Part shown: piece by piece, positions 18,561 through 28,596 of the stretch
Numbering within the stretch: position 1 is the first letter of the stretch
Layout: each line of letters opens with the position of its first letter
NCBI GenBank assembly: GCA_903842505.1
Contig: CAIMMI010000337.1
Coordinates: 1 to 64,000 of the forward strand
Direction: 5' to 3'
From: an uncultured Verrucomicrobiota bacterium
GTDB lineage: Bacteria; Verrucomicrobiota; Verrucomicrobiia; Limisphaerales; UBA9464
DNA length: 64,000 bases
Notes under the pieces: model-generated
The model's input: only the letters and a program-made list of their open reading frames with translations
Databases searched by the model: none
Told to the model about the DNA's origin: nothing
Made by a program: the position numbers and the translations under genes

Positions 18561-19352
18561 ATGGCTTCGCAACTGAGTGGGAAGGTGATTGTGGTGATGG
18601 GCGGGACGAGCGGGTTGGGGTTGTCGGCCGTCCGCGCTTGCGTAGGGCAGGGAGCCCGCGTGGTGGCGGTGGGGCGGGACGCGGCCAAGGCCGACGCGGT
18701 TGCCTCCATGCTTGGGGAGTCGGTTCGGGTCGTGGTGGGGGATGCCGCGGTCGTGGGGACAGCCGAGTCCGCGATCGACACCGCGGAGTTGGCCTTTGGT
18801 GGATTCCATGGGCTCTATCATGTGGCCGGCGGCAGCGGGCGGCGCAGGGGGGACGGACTGCTGCACGAACTGAGCGACGAGGGATGGGACTACACGCTGA
18901 ACCTCAACCTGAGGTCCGTCTTCCTCAGCAATCGGGCGGCGGTCCGGCGGTTGCGGGAGCGCGGAATTGCCGGTTCGATCCTGAACTGTGGTTCGGTGCT
19001 CGGGTTCTCCCCCTCGAGCCACTTCTTTGCGACGCAGGCCTACGCAGCAGCGAAGGCGGCCATCATCGGACTCACGCGGTCGGCCGCGGCGCAATACGCA
19101 CCGGAAGGAATCCGGTTCAATGTGGTTGCGCCCGGGTTGGTGGCGACTCCGATGTCCCAGCGGGCTCAAGGCGACGAGCGCATTCTGGCCTTCGTGAAGA
19201 CGAAGCAACCGTTGGATGGTGGCCGGATCGGACGCCCGGAAGATCTCGATGCCGCGGTGGTGTGGTTGCTTTCGGATGCGGCCGGGTTCGTGACGGGGCA
19301 GGTGATTGCGGTGGATGGAGGGTGGTCCGTCAGCGAAGGGCAGGGGGTCTAG
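18561..19352 (+). CDS. SDR-family oxidoreductase
   Basis: 263 residues. Classical short-chain dehydrogenase: cofactor loop GGTSGLGL at 14-21, catalytic S145, Y161 and K165 (YAAAK), and the C-terminal FVTGQVIAVDGGWS typical of FabG-like enzymes. NAD(P)-dependent oxidation or reduction of a carbonyl or alcohol is sure; substrate is not. It is divergent from the TetR exporter operon, with the shared operator region between, so it might modify or detoxify the exported compound (inference). Confidence 0.9.
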   Translation: MASQLSGKVIVVMGGTSGLGLSAVRACVGQGARVVAVGRDAAKADAVASMLGESVRVVVGDAAVVGTAESAIDTAELAFGGFHGLYHVAGGSGRRRGDGLLHELSDEGWDYTLNLNLRSVFLSNRAAVRRLRERGIAGSILNCGSVLGFSPSSHFFATQAYAAAKAAIIGLTRSAAAQYAPEGIRFNVVAPGLVATPMSQRAQGDERILAFVKTKQPLDGGRIGRPEDLDAAVVWLLSDAAGFVTGQVIAVDGGWSVSEGQGV

Positions 19353-19429
19353 TGCGCGAGGCCGCCGGTTGGGATGTGGGCCTTGCGGGGCACGATGATC
19401 TGGCGGCGATGCGGCGGTAGCGCGATCGT

Positions 19430-20245
19430 CTACCGCCCCTCGAGTCTCCTGAGTGCTGTCCGCACCGCCGTGGTGAGGGCGGCAACACGGAAGGCCAAGG
19501 GAAAGTCCGAGGGCGCTTCGAGGGTCAGGCTTCTGCGGCATCGGTTCTGGAGCAGCCAGAAAGCCTCAGGCCAATCCGGCCGGGCACTTGGATCGACCGG
19601 CGGTCGCAGGATGCCGGACCCGTCCGATGGTCGGCCGTCGATTTCCGTGGCGGTCTCGATGGGACAGCAGCGGGCGACGTCCTGAATGATCGGGTGGGTG
19701 ATGTCCGGACCTTGATCCGGGTTCAATTCATAAAGATAGAAGCCTGCGGATTCCCAGTCCTCGTGAAGGAGGATCGCCAGATCCAATTGCGGAAGGCCGG
19801 TGAGCCATTGGATGTGGGCTGAGATTTCCGGGGAGGCCAGGTGGTTGTAGTCGCGATTCAGGTCGATTCCCTCCGGATTGCAGCGCTGGTTCCGGGCGAG
19901 TCCGCAACGGTTGAGGCAGGGGCAAATCCAGAATTCGGCGTCGCGAGGAAGTTGATCACCACGGACGAGGTCGAGAAGGGCCAGCGGTCCCGCCGGTTCG
20001 TCGCCGTGGATGCCGGCGGACAGGTAGAATCGGCGAGGGGCGACGACCCCAGGCGCCGCGGGGCGATAGGCTGTCAGGATGGAACGGTCTGGCTCGACCG
20101 GGAGCGTTTCCATACGCCAATTCCGGGTCTGGGCCTCCGACAGGAAGCATGCGAGAAACGCCTCCACATCGATGGCGTCCCCGTGGTAGCCGCCTTGATT
20201 GATACCGAGCCTTTGCACGGGGCGATCCTGCCGTGGGACAGGCAA
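19430..20245 (-). CDS. M14-family zinc peptidase/amidase
   Basis: 271 residues from a TTG start; no ATG or GTG lies upstream in frame before the radC stop. Zinc ligands are H80 and E83 in AGIHGDEPAG and probably H161 in LLHEDWES. R131 in GIDLNRDYN fits substrate binding, and E243 in TLEAPSD fits the catalytic Glu. The opening YHGDAIDVEAFL resembles MpaA-like murein peptide amidases; a succinylglutamate desuccinylase-like role is an alternative. No signal peptide, so cytoplasmic. Lies 50 bases downstream of radC on the same strand. Confidence 0.75.
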   Translation of the reverse strand: MPVPRQDRPVQRLGINQGGYHGDAIDVEAFLACFLSEAQTRNWRMETLPVEPDRSILTAYRPAAPGVVAPRRFYLSAGIHGDEPAGPLALLDLVRGDQLPRDAEFWICPCLNRCGLARNQRCNPEGIDLNRDYNHLASPEISAHIQWLTGLPQLDLAILLHEDWESAGFYLYELNPDQGPDITHPIIQDVARCCPIETATEIDGRPSDGSGILRPPVDPSARPDWPEAFWLLQNRCRRSLTLEAPSDFPLAFRVAALTTAVRTALRRLEGR

Positions 20246-20295
20246 ACGGCCACCGGGAAAGTAGTCCGGGGCGATGGCTCCGGACGAGGGCCTGA

Positions 20296-21003
20296 CTAGG
20301 TCTGGAAGTAGCCCAGTTCACGCAGGGAGACGAAATCCCGGGGGCGTTCGAGGGTCCGGCGACCGATGATCAGGTGATCCAGCACCTCGATCTTCAGGAG
20401 GTGGCCGGCCCGGATCAGATCCCGGGTCACCCGGATGTCGGCTTCGGAGGGAGCGGGATCCCCGGAAGGGTGGTTGTGGGCTAGGATGATGGCATGGGCT
20501 CCGGCGGCGATGGCCGGTCGGAAAACCTCCCGGGCGTGGACGAGGATCTGGTCCAACAGGCCTTCCGCAACCGTTTCAACCCGGACCAGTCGGCGCCGGG
20601 TGTTGAGCAGGAGGACCTGCAGTCGCTCGACCGGGGCGGCGATGGCGTCGTCGCGCAGGATGGCAGCGACCGCCTCTGGATGGTCGAGTACGGGGGATTC
20701 GTGACGGGCCTCTTCGGACAGCCTTCTCGCGAGGGCGAAGGCTGCCTTGAGGGCGATGGCCTTGTCGCGTCCGATGCCGCGGCCGCGGAGTTGTTGCCAG
20801 GGAGAACGGGCGATGGCCTCGAGGCTTCCGAATCGTAGGAGGAGGTCGTCGGCGACGCTGACGGCGGACGCTCCCTGGATTCCGGTTCGCAGGACGATGG
20901 CGATGAGCTCGGCGGTCCGAAGCGCGTCCGGGCCGCGTGTGGCGAGACGTTCCCTCGGGCGGTCCGACTCCTGGAGATCGAGAATGCGGTCGTTGGGTCG
21001 CAT
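20296..21003 (-). CDS. radC: RadC-family JAB-domain protein
   Basis: 235 residues from ATG 21003; a longer frame to 21108 exists, but the family normally begins near [15 protein letters not shown]. An N-terminal helix-hairpin-helix-like region ([29 protein letters not shown]) precedes the JAB/MPN domain. Its metal motif is complete: [14 protein letters not shown]. The name comes from an old DNA-repair assignment in E. coli that has been withdrawn; the true role is unknown, and a metal-dependent nuclease or isopeptidase is suspected. Confidence 0.9.
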   Translation of the reverse strand: MRPNDRILDLQESDRPRERLATRGPDALRTAELIAIVLRTGIQGASAVSVADDLLLRFGSLEAIARSPWQQLRGRGIGRDKAIALKAAFALARRLSEEARHESPVLDHPEAVAAILRDDAIAAPVERLQVLLLNTRRRLVRVETVAEGLLDQILVHAREVFRPAIAAGAHAIILAHNHPSGDPAPSEADIRVTRDLIRAGHLLKIEVLDHLIIGRRTLERPRDFVSLRELGYFQT

Positions 21004-21145
21004 GGGTGCAGGACGGATCGTTGACGTGCGGAAGGTCGTCAAGCGGTGGTCGGCGGACACCCCAATTGGGGGCTGGATCCCGGCAGGAAGTTGGGTTGCA
21101 ATCGGCAAGCAGCACTTCCCACGGGTGCTTCGACGGGATCAACTC

Positions 21146-21991
21146 ATGAATGGAAAACACCCAACTTCTCGGAAATCGACTCGCTCAGGCTTCACGCTGA
21201 TCGAGTTGCTCGTCGTCATTGCCATCATCGCGATCCTCGCGGGAATGCTACTGCCCGCCTTGGGCAAGGCGAAGACGAAGGCCCAGGGCATCTCCTGCAT
21301 GAACAACCACAAGCAACTCCTGCTCGCGTGGGTCATGTATGCCGGTGACAACTCGGACAAGCTCCCCTACGCCTACTCGGAGGATACCAATCCGAATACG
21401 TCGGATGGTGCCTGGGTGCAGGGTATCCTCGACTTCGTCAATCCCGCCGCCCGGGATAACTGGGATCCCAAGCACATCGCGCAGAGCCCGCTGTTCAAGT
21501 ACGCGGGGAATTCTTATGCGATCTGGAAGTGCCCTGCGGATCGCAGCATGGGCGTCAATACGGCCAAGGCCAAGATCCCGCGCCCCCGCAGCATGGCGAT
21601 GAGCATCTGGATCGGCGGAAACCGCGGCACGGACGGTGGATGGGGCCCGAAATACAAGGTTGCCAACAAGATGGGTGACATCACGGACCCGGGTCCTTCC
21701 GGTGCGTACGTGCTGCTCGATGAACGGGAGGACAGCATCAATGACGGCTTCTTCGTTGTGACGATGGATGGCTATCCCAACGCCTCACAGACGACGATGG
21801 TCGATTGGCCGGCCAGTTATCACAACCGGGCCGGTGGCTTCTCCTTCGCCGATGGACACTCCGAGATCAAGAAGTGGGTGGATCCCCGGACCGTGCCGCC
21901 GATCAAGCCTGGCGTGGTTCCGTCAGGCGCGCGTCAGGCAAACAACCTCGATATCGTCTGGATGCAGGACCGGGCGACCCGCGCCAAGTAG
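21146..21991 (+). CDS. Prepilin-like protein with N-terminal methylation motif and H-X9-DG tail
   Basis: 281 residues. The type IV prepilin leader is textbook: STRSG followed by [24 protein letters not shown], with cleavage after the Gly and the Glu at +5. The C-terminal part carries [14 protein letters not shown], the H-X9-DG processing-associated motif of the large pseudopilin families of Planctomycetes and Verrucomicrobiota. These proteins are thought to be type II secretion or surface pseudopilins and occur in many copies per genome. Single gene with its own terminator. Confidence 0.92.
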   Translation: MNGKHPTSRKSTRSGFTLIELLVVIAIIAILAGMLLPALGKAKTKAQGISCMNNHKQLLLAWVMYAGDNSDKLPYAYSEDTNPNTSDGAWVQGILDFVNPAARDNWDPKHIAQSPLFKYAGNSYAIWKCPADRSMGVNTAKAKIPRPRSMAMSIWIGGNRGTDGGWGPKYKVANKMGDITDPGPSGAYVLLDEREDSINDGFFVVTMDGYPNASQTTMVDWPASYHNRAGGFSFADGHSEIKKWVDPRTVPPIKPGVVPSGARQANNLDIVWMQDRATRAK

Positions 21992-22009
21992 GCTGGCAAA
22001 CCCCGAAGG

Positions 22010-22056
22010 TCCCACCCGGCCCGCTGTTCCGACAGCAGTCGGGTGGGAGATCCTTT
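22010..22056 (+). terminator. Rho-independent terminator after the prepilin-like gene
   Basis: TCCCACCCG (22010-22018) pairs perfectly with CGGGTGGGA (22040-22048), with a 21-base loop and a short T-rich tail (GATCCTTTT). Confidence 0.75.
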
Positions 22057-22062
22057 TGAAAC

Positions 22063-23691
22063 TCATTTCCGCCGAAGTCGGAACGCGCGCGTATCAAACC
22101 AACCGGAGCCCTTCTGTCCGCGGACTTCCGCGATCAGTTCGACCTCGGTCTCTCCCTCGAGTTTGAATTCAAAGCCGAGGGGTTGCCAGTCAGACGTCCC
22201 GACCAGGCCGGGGGTTCGGGTCATGCCGCTGATGCGGAGCCCCAATCCGACACCCTTGGCGTCCTCAGGCGAATCCAGATCCTTGGTTCTGCCCCGGCCT
22301 TCGAACCGATAGGCACCGGCAGGAAGCCGGAGTCGCAGACGCAAGGACGGTTGGCCTGGTTGAAGCAGGTCCATCCGGATGGCCTCCGGTCCTGCGAGAG
22401 CGTCGCGTTGCGTTCCGGAGCCGCCATTCCCCGTGGCGTTCCTCGACTGCCAGTTGGCGAGTTGGATGCTGCCGTCTGGCGCGAGTTGTGTGGGGCGCGG
22501 TCGGCCAGCAATTTGTTGCTGGAGGTTTCGGGTGCGGTCGACGATTCGACCCCGGAGGTCGCGTGCGCTTGCCCGGATGCCCTCGGCCTCGTCCTTCGGG
22601 ACCAGGGCCAGAGCGGCTTCCAGTCGTTGGGTGCTGGCGTCAAAGGACGGCAAGATGCTGTTCGTTGTGAAGACGTTGGTGAGCAGCGATTCGATCCGAT
22701 TGAAATAGGCCGTTCGCCACTCGGAATCCTGAAAGAATTGCGCGGCGACGATTCCCTCGAAGCCCCGGTCGATCGGCATTCCGTCATGACGGAACATCTG
22801 GTCCATGCCGTGGGGCAGGAAGATGAAGCGGTTGGCGGAGGGTTCGTGATAGAGTCGGTAGTTGTTGCGGTTGCAAGGATACCCGTCCCAATCCTCGGTC
22901 ATGACCTGGAGGGCCGTATAGGTGATGAACCGTTCCACATCGATCATCCGCGCCAATTGCGCCCTTCGCAGGCCCGCGTCGGGGATCTGGCAGGCGGCGT
23001 TCAGGGCTTGGAGATCCTTCCAATCCGGAGGTTCCTTGCCGGCATCCAGTTCGAGTTGCTGGTCGATGTCCCGGAGGAACCCGCCGTCATAGAGGTTGCC
23101 CGAGGCGTCCGCGAAATTCCGCTTGAGGAAGGATTTATCGAAACCTTCCTTCAGAACGTAGAGGCCAAGCTCCCGCCCGTTCAGTCGAACCAACGCATGG
23201 GTGCCTCGGCATGCGGGAACGCCGGCGCGTCGGTACAGGTCTGCACAGGTGATCTCACTCATCCGGCTGGGATCCTGCACCGAATTGTTCAGATGGAGCT
23301 TGTCGAGGCCGTAAACCTTTTGCCCGACCTTGAACTTGTCCACATTCAGGGTCAGGGCCGGCAGGTCATCGATGCTGCGGGTTGAACCGGCGGCCCCCTT
23401 GACCCGGACTCCCACGGATTCCCAAACGTTGGTTCCCGACCGCAGGGTGGCCGGCACCGATTTGCGCGGTTCGCGTCGCAGCGAATCCATCTGGGCCGGT
23501 GCGATGTCCACGCTGAAGCTGAGGACCGGACCCGAGAAAAGGGTGTCCGAGGCGTGGGTCGCCCGGGCCGTGGTGCCAGCCTTCAATGGCTCGGCCTGAC
23601 CACACCCGGTCAGCAGGAGCCAACCACAAAGGAGGACAGGAAACGAACGTGCGCGCCAAGGCACCCGAAGGAAGTCGAAACCGGATTTCAT
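22063..23691 (-). CDS. CotH-kinase family lipoprotein
   Basis: 542 residues. Lipoprotein signal with lipobox LLTGC (Cys30). The CotH kinase-like core spans about 50-400: GVRVKGAAGSTRSIDDLPALTLNVDKF, YGLDKLHLNNSVQDPSRMSE, RLNGRELGLYVLKEGFDKSFLKR, and later MTEDWDGYPCNRNNYRLYHEP with FLPHGMDQMFR. CotH proteins phosphorylate spore-coat proteins in Bacillus; exported versions are numerous in Verrucomicrobiota, substrates unknown. The last 130 residues form a separate beta-rich domain that may bind carbohydrate. Convergent with the prepilin-like gene. Confidence 0.9.
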   Translation of the reverse strand: MKSGFDFLRVPWRARSFPVLLCGWLLLTGCGQAEPLKAGTTARATHASDTLFSGPVLSFSVDIAPAQMDSLRREPRKSVPATLRSGTNVWESVGVRVKGAAGSTRSIDDLPALTLNVDKFKVGQKVYGLDKLHLNNSVQDPSRMSEITCADLYRRAGVPACRGTHALVRLNGRELGLYVLKEGFDKSFLKRNFADASGNLYDGGFLRDIDQQLELDAGKEPPDWKDLQALNAACQIPDAGLRRAQLARMIDVERFITYTALQVMTEDWDGYPCNRNNYRLYHEPSANRFIFLPHGMDQMFRHDGMPIDRGFEGIVAAQFFQDSEWRTAYFNRIESLLTNVFTTNSILPSFDASTQRLEAALALVPKDEAEGIRASARDLRGRIVDRTRNLQQQIAGRPRPTQLAPDGSIQLANWQSRNATGNGGSGTQRDALAGPEAIRMDLLQPGQPSLRLRLRLPAGAYRFEGRGRTKDLDSPEDAKGVGLGLRISGMTRTPGLVGTSDWQPLGFEFKLEGETEVELIAEVRGQKGSGWFDTRAFRLRRK

Positions 23692-23784
23692 GGGTTGGTC
23701 CGGCTCCGATCGGTGGACCCGGACCGGCTTTCGGCGAGCATTCGCCGAGCCGATCCGCGGGTGGCACCGGATCCTTGCCGCGGT

Positions 23785-24333
23785 TCAGCGGGGAATCATG
23801 CCGGATTCGCGGGCGTAGTCGAAGAGTCCTCCGGCGTCGACCACCGGACGGACCTCGCCCAGGGGCTTCAGGGGGAAGACTCGCCCGGTTGCGACGTGGG
23901 TGATGGTATTGGCATCGATGTCCACGGCGGCCACATCGCCGGTCTTGAAGGCTTCGCAAAGCCGGTCAAGGCACTCGATCGGATAGAGTTCACCGGTGGA
24001 CACGCAATTCCGGAAAAAGATGCGTGCATAGGATTCAGCGACCACGCACTGGCAGTTGGCAGAGCCCAGAGCGATCGGGGCGTGCTCGCGGGAGCTTCCG
24101 CACCCAAAGTTCCGGCCACCGATGACGATGGGGTAGTCGGTGTCCAGTGAGCCCTCCTGGATGAAGCGGGTGGGATACAGGGAGTCCGGGAGCCCCCACA
24201 GGGCGTAAGCCCCGAGCTTCTCGTATTCCTCAGGAATCGTGGGAACCAGGTTCAGGAACTGGGCCGGAATGATCTGGTCCGTGTCGATGTTGTCGCGGAC
24301 CACGTACACCGGGCCGGTGAACTTCGATTGCAT
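23785..24333 (-). CDS. leuD: 3-isopropylmalate dehydratase small subunit
   Basis: 182 residues from ATG 24333, where the family similarity begins (FTGPVYVVRDNIDTDQIIPAQFL). The swivelling aconitase domain shows GRNFGCGSSREHAPIAL, the LeuD substrate-recognition loop, then FFRNCVSTGELYPIE. Together with LeuC it isomerises 2- to 3-isopropylmalate in leucine synthesis. No leuC is next to it, so the large subunit must be elsewhere. Divergent from rpsO. Confidence 0.95.
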   Translation of the reverse strand: MQSKFTGPVYVVRDNIDTDQIIPAQFLNLVPTIPEEYEKLGAYALWGLPDSLYPTRFIQEGSLDTDYPIVIGGRNFGCGSSREHAPIALGSANCQCVVAESYARIFFRNCVSTGELYPIECLDRLCEAFKTGDVAAVDIDANTITHVATGRVFPLKPLGEVRPVVDAGGLFDYARESGMIPR

Positions 24334-24486
24334 CAGGCCCGCAGTGTTAACGGCGTGGCGCGGAAGGCAAACGCAAAGGTGTTTGAGAAATCGTTGCTCG
24401 ACACATCCCCGCGGTCTCCCTAGGTTTTGGGCTCGATAAACGGAAATGTACCGGGCGGTGGTTTGCTGCCCAACACCGAGATCAAC

Positions 24487-24744
24487 ATGCAAGAAAAGAC
24501 TACAGTCATTACGGAGTTCCGCACGCACGAGAAGGACACGGGTTCGCCCGACGTCCAGATTGCCCTGCTGACGGAACGGATCAACAACCTGACGGAGCAC
24601 CTGCAGAGCAATCGCAAGGACGTGGCCTCGCGCCGCGGCCTGATGGCGATGGTGAGCAAGCGCCGTCGTCTTCTCGACTACCTGAAGCGCAAGGATGAGC
24701 CTCGTTATCAGGCGGTGACGAAGAAACTGAAGCTCCGTCGCTAA
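24487..24744 (+). CDS. rpsO: 30S ribosomal protein S15
   Basis: 85 residues from ATG 24487. The S15 pattern is complete: [29 protein letters not shown], then [24 protein letters not shown], with the conserved RYQ near the end. It binds the central domain of 16S rRNA early in 30S assembly. It precedes pnp by 254 bases, the widely conserved rpsO-pnp order. Confidence 0.98.
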   Translation: MQEKTTVITEFRTHEKDTGSPDVQIALLTERINNLTEHLQSNRKDVASRRGLMAMVSKRRRLLDYLKRKDEPRYQAVTKKLKLRR

Positions 24745-24906
24745 AGCGTCGGGGATGGAGGTGGGAGACAGGTGGTTGCCTGGTTCCTGCCTCATCGGTC
24801 GACATGCCTCACCTGCGGGTGGGGTCGGTTGTTGCAACGAGTCGCGCGCGGCAACCTGTCGGCCTTATATCCAGCCAGAAAGTCGCGTCCTAAACGCAGT
24901 CAATGT

Positions 24907-24988
24907 GCCCGCTCACTTGGGAAACTTCACTCAACTCCCCCGACCTGTCGTCGGGGAGGCTGACTGAAGTTTCTCAATTGGAGCGGGC
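24907..24988 (+). promoter_or_regulatory. Long leader hairpin just upstream of pnp, probable autoregulatory site
   Basis: Three stem blocks nest around one loop: GCCCGCTC (24907-24914) with GAGCGGGC (24981-24988); GAAACTTCA (24921-24929) with TGAAGTTTC (24965-24973); and CCCCGA (24938-24943) with TCGGGG (24951-24956). The hairpin ends 10 bases before the pnp ATG, and its outer right arm includes the only Shine-Dalgarno-like GGAG (24980-24983). In E. coli a hairpin at the same place is cut by RNase III and then used by PNPase to repress its own mRNA; equivalent control is inferred here. Confidence 0.7.
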
Positions 24989-24998
24989 TTAATCCTAT

Positions 24999-27900
24999 AT
25001 GCCCGAGAAAGTCATCATCCCGGTGGGCGATCAGCAGATCACGATCGAGACCGGAAAATACGCCAAGCAAGCAGACGGTTCGGTAACCGTCCAGTTCGGT
25101 GAGACGATCGTCCTGGTGGCCGCTGTTGCGGCCTCCAAAGCCAAGCCCGGTCAGGACTTCTTCCCCCTGACCGTTGATTATCGCGAAAAGGCCGCTGCGG
25201 CCGGCAAGTTTCCTGGCGGATACTTCAAACGCGAGGGACGGCCTACGGAAAAGGAAATCCTGACATGCCGCCTGACCGATCGACCGATCCGCCCCCTGTT
25301 TCCCAAGGGTTGGTACAATGAGGTGCAGGTCCAGAGCGTGCTGCTCTCGGCCGATGGTCAGAACGATCCCGACATCCTCTCGATCCTCGGTGCCTCGGCG
25401 GCGCTGACGGTTTCGGACATTCCCTGGGACGGTCCCCTCGGAGCGGTCCGGATCGGTCGCGTGAATGGCGAGTTCGTGGTGAACCCCACGCACGCGCAGC
25501 AGGCGGAGTCCGATCTCGACCTGATCTACGTCGGCAACAAGTCGGACGTCGTCATGTACGAGGGTGCGGCGAACGAGATTCCCGAAGCGGATTTCATCGC
25601 GGCCTTGAAGTTCGCGCAGGAAGCCTGCCAACCGCAGATCGCGGCCCAGGAAGAACTGCGTGCCCGGGCTGGCAAGACGAAGCGTGCCATCACGGTGAAC
25701 GTGGTGCCCGACGAGATTCTCGCGGAGGCCAAGGCGCTGGCCGGTGACCGGATCATCCCGGCCCTCCTGACCACCCAGAAGCTGGCCCGTGAAGCGGCTG
25801 TCAACGCGGTGTTCGCGGACGTCGGTGAGAAGCTGAAGGCGAAGTTCGGTGCGGACAAGGTCACGGACTACGTCCTCAAGGACGCCCAGTACTACATCCA
25901 GAAGGAGACGGTCCGTCTCCTGATCCTGGATTCCGGCAAGCGGCTCGATGGCCGTTCGTTTGACGAGGTTCGCCCGATCACGAGCGAAGTCGGGATCCTG
26001 CCCCGTGCGCATGGTTCGGCCGTGTTTGCCCGTGGTGAGACGCAGGCGGTTTGCCTCGCGACCCTTGGCACTAGCGACGATATCCAGGAGTTCGACTCCT
26101 ACACGGGTGGCGAGACGAAGAAGCAGTTCCTGCTCCACTACAACTTCCCGAACTTCTCGGTCGGCGAGACCGGCCGCATCTCGGGCCCCGGTCGTCGTGA
26201 GATCGGTCACGGAGCCCTCGCGGAACGTTCTGTTGCCCCGGTGATTCCCCTGAAGGAATACCCGTACGCCATCCGGATCACGGCCGAAATCATGGAGTCG
26301 AATGGTTCGACCTCCATGGCGTCGGTCTGCGGCGCCACCCTGGCGCTCATGGATGCCGGTGTTCCGCTGACCCGCCCGGTGGCCGGCATCTCGATCGGTA
26401 TCTGCACCGAGTACGGTGCGGATCACCAGATCAGCCGTTACAGCCTGCTCACCGACATCATCGGCTGGGAAGACGCATTCTGCGACATGGACTGCAAGCT
26501 GGCGGGCACCGACAAGGGCATCACCGGCTTCCAGCTCGATCTGAAGTTGCGCGGCATCCCGTTGCCGATCATGACCGAGGCAGTCGAAGCGGCCCGCAAG
26601 GCCCGTTTGGCGATCCTCGCCGAGATGGCGAAGACGTTGCCCGCTCCCCGGACGGACATCTCCAAGTACGCTCCGCGGATCACGGTCATCCGGATCAACC
26701 CGGAGAAGATCGGTCTGCTCATCGGGCCTGGCGGAAAGAATATCAAGCGCATCGTCGATGAGTCGGGTTGCGAGATCAACATCGAGGACGATGGCACGGT
26801 GAAGGTTTTCTCGGTCACGCCCGAGGGCATGGAAATTGCCCGGCGGGAGATCGAGGCGCTCGGCGCCGAGATCGAGATCGGCAAGACCTACAAGGGCCGC
26901 GTCGTCACGATCAAGGAGTTCGGTGCGTTCGTGGAAGTGTTCCCGGGGCAGGATGGCCTGGTGCACGTTTCGGAACTCTCGAACCGCCGTGTCAACCGCC
27001 CGGAAGACGTCGTCAAGATGGGCGATGAGGTCTGGGTCAAGTGCATCGGTGTCGATGACAAGGGTCGCGTGAAGCTGAGCCGCAAGGCCGCCATGGAAGA
27101 GCGTGGCGAATCGGTCGCTGCCCAGTCCGAGACGGCTGGCACGGTCCGGGCTGAGCGGCCAGAACGCGCCGAACGCCCCGAGCGTGCGGAGCGGCCTGAG
27201 CGCGCGGAACGGCCTGAGCGGGTCGACCGGCCTGAACGGTCTGAACGCCCCGAGCGCGCAGAGCGCCCTGAGCGTACGGAACGCCCCGAGCGGTCCGATC
27301 GATTCGAGCGATCGGATCGGGGTGAGCGTCCCGAGCGCGCCGAACGTTCGGACCGTGGTCCAGAGCGCCCCGAGCGGGCTGCCGATCGCCCGGAGCGTAC
27401 GGATCGTCCGGAACGCACTGAGCGTCCTGAGCGTGCCGAGCGACCGGAGCGGAGCGACCGCGGTGAGCGTCCTGAGCGCGTGGAACGTGGGGGCCGGCCG
27501 GAGCGTGTCGAGCGCTCCGACGACCGCTATGATCGTCCGGCGCCGGACCGCGGTGATCGGCCGGCTCCAGAGCGCGGTGATCGCCCTGAGCGGGCTGAGA
27601 GGTCCGAGCGGCCGGTGCGCGGCGAACGGAGCGGCGACCGCTTCGAGCGCGGCCCGGATCGTGGCGAGCGCACGCCGGAGCGGAGTGAACGGTTGGACCG
27701 TCCTGCCGAACGTCCCGAGCGCGGCTATGACCGTCCGGAACGGGCTCCCGAGCGCGCCGAGCGCAGCTATGACCGTCCGGAACGCGCTCCTGAGCGCGGC
27801 GAGCGCGTGAGCGATCGTCCGGAGCGGACTTCGGATCGTCCGGAGCGCGGCTATGATCGTCCGGAACGCGCTCCTGAGCGTCCCGAACGGAGCTTCGATC

Positions 27901-28490
27901 GTCCGGAGCGGGCGACCGATCGTCCGGAACGTGGTTCGGACCGGCCGGAGCGTAGCTCGGATCGCGGCGAACGTGTGACTGACCGTCCGGAGCGTTCTGC
28001 TGACCGGCCGGAGCGCGGTTCGGATCGCGGCGAGCGCGGTTCGGATCGGGGTGATCGTGGAGCGGATCGGCCGGAGCGTGGTTCGGATCGATCCGAGCGC
28101 GGAGGCCGTGAGCGTGGAGCGGATCGCGGTGGAGACCGCGGTCGTCGTTCCAGCGGTGGCGACGATGGGGCGGACGGTCTGGAGACCGGGAAGCTTTATC
28201 GGGCCAAGGTGGCGTCGATCAAGGACTTCGGCGCGTTCGTGGAGTTCATCCCGGGCCGTGAGGGGCTGGTTCACGTGAGTGAGTTGGCGAACTTCCGGGT
28301 CAAGCAGGTCGAGGACATCGTCCAGATCGGTGACGAGATCTGGGTCAAGCTGCTGGGTGTGGACGACAAGGGCCGGGTGCGCCTGAGCCGTCGTGCCGCG
28401 ATGGAAGAGCGTGAGAAGGCCGAGACTGGCGCTCCGCGCGCGGCCGAGGGGACTCCCGCGGCGCCTGAGGAAGACCGTTTCCTCGACTGA
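24999..28490 (+). CDS. pnp: Polyribonucleotide nucleotidyltransferase with duplicated S1 domain and long Arg/Glu-rich linker
   Basis: 1163 residues against about 700 usually. Phosphorolytic 3'-5' exoribonuclease of the RNA degradosome. Residues 1 to about 550 carry the two RNase PH domains ([55 protein letters not shown]). KH follows at about 556-620 ([14 protein letters not shown]) and S1 at about 626-702. Then comes an abnormal stretch, about 717-1050, built from [10 protein letters not shown] and DRPER repeats. A second S1 (about 1060-1137) is roughly two-thirds identical to the first and ends in the same AAMEER. The frame is uninterrupted and a terminator follows. The linker may bind RNA or partner proteins, like the Arg-rich tail of RNase E (inference). 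Confidence 0.95.
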   Translation: MPEKVIIPVGDQQITIETGKYAKQADGSVTVQFGETIVLVAAVAASKAKPGQDFFPLTVDYREKAAAAGKFPGGYFKREGRPTEKEILTCRLTDRPIRPLFPKGWYNEVQVQSVLLSADGQNDPDILSILGASAALTVSDIPWDGPLGAVRIGRVNGEFVVNPTHAQQAESDLDLIYVGNKSDVVMYEGAANEIPEADFIAALKFAQEACQPQIAAQEELRARAGKTKRAITVNVVPDEILAEAKALAGDRIIPALLTTQKLAREAAVNAVFADVGEKLKAKFGADKVTDYVLKDAQYYIQKETVRLLILDSGKRLDGRSFDEVRPITSEVGILPRAHGSAVFARGETQAVCLATLGTSDDIQEFDSYTGGETKKQFLLHYNFPNFSVGETGRISGPGRREIGHGALAERSVAPVIPLKEYPYAIRITAEIMESNGSTSMASVCGATLALMDAGVPLTRPVAGISIGICTEYGADHQISRYSLLTDIIGWEDAFCDMDCKLAGTDKGITGFQLDLKLRGIPLPIMTEAVEAARKARLAILAEMAKTLPAPRTDISKYAPRITVIRINPEKIGLLIGPGGKNIKRIVDESGCEINIEDDGTVKVFSVTPEGMEIARREIEALGAEIEIGKTYKGRVVTIKEFGAFVEVFPGQDGLVHVSELSNRRVNRPEDVVKMGDEVWVKCIGVDDKGRVKLSRKAAMEERGESVAAQSETAGTVRAERPERAERPERAERPERAERPERVDRPERSERPERAERPERTERPERSDRFERSDRGERPERAERSDRGPERPERAADRPERTDRPERTERPERAERPERSDRGERPERVERGGRPERVERSDDRYDRPAPDRGDRPAPERGDRPERAERSERPVRGERSGDRFERGPDRGERTPERSERLDRPAERPERGYDRPERAPERAERSYDRPERAPERGERVSDRPERTSDRPERGYDRPERAPERPERSFDRPERATDRPERGSDRPERSSDRGERVTDRPERSADRPERGSDRGERGSDRGDRGADRPERGSDRSERGGRERGADRGGDRGRRSSGGDDGADGLETGKLYRAKVASIKDFGAFVEFIPGREGLVHVSELANFRVKQVEDIVQIGDEIWVKLLGVDDKGRVRLSRRAAMEEREKAETGAPRAAEGTPAAPEEDRFLD
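27147..28150 (+). repeat. In-frame Arg/Glu/Pro codon repeat inside pnp
   Basis: About 1 kb of imperfect repeats of CGN-CCN-GAG-CGN type, coding for RPER, ERPERA, DRPERG and [11 protein letters not shown] units. The longer unit with Tyr recurs three or four times at about 27720-27890. Codon choice varies between copies, so the protein repeat is better kept than the DNA repeat, which argues for selection on the protein. Confidence 0.85.
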
Positions 28491-28510
28491 TCCCTGGGAT
28501 CCTGATCTAC

Positions 28511-28544
28511 GGGGCGGCCTGCGAAATGCGGGCCGCCCCTTTTT
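28511..28544 (+). terminator. Strong rho-independent terminator after pnp
   Basis: GGGGCGGCC (28511-28519) pairs perfectly with GGCCGCCCC (28531-28539), followed by five T. It closes the rpsO-pnp unit. Confidence 0.9.
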
Positions 28545-28596
28545 CGTTTTGTTCCTGCGGTTGGGTTTGGCGGGGATCCACGCTAGGGTTTGCCGG

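Noticed and set aside
24927..28274. A 1,115-codon open frame on the minus strand across pnp
   Set aside because: It is antisense to pnp for almost its full length. Its low-complexity Thr/Arg/Ala/Leu composition is what the reverse of the Arg/Glu repeat gives, no family is recognisable, and it has no ribosome site.
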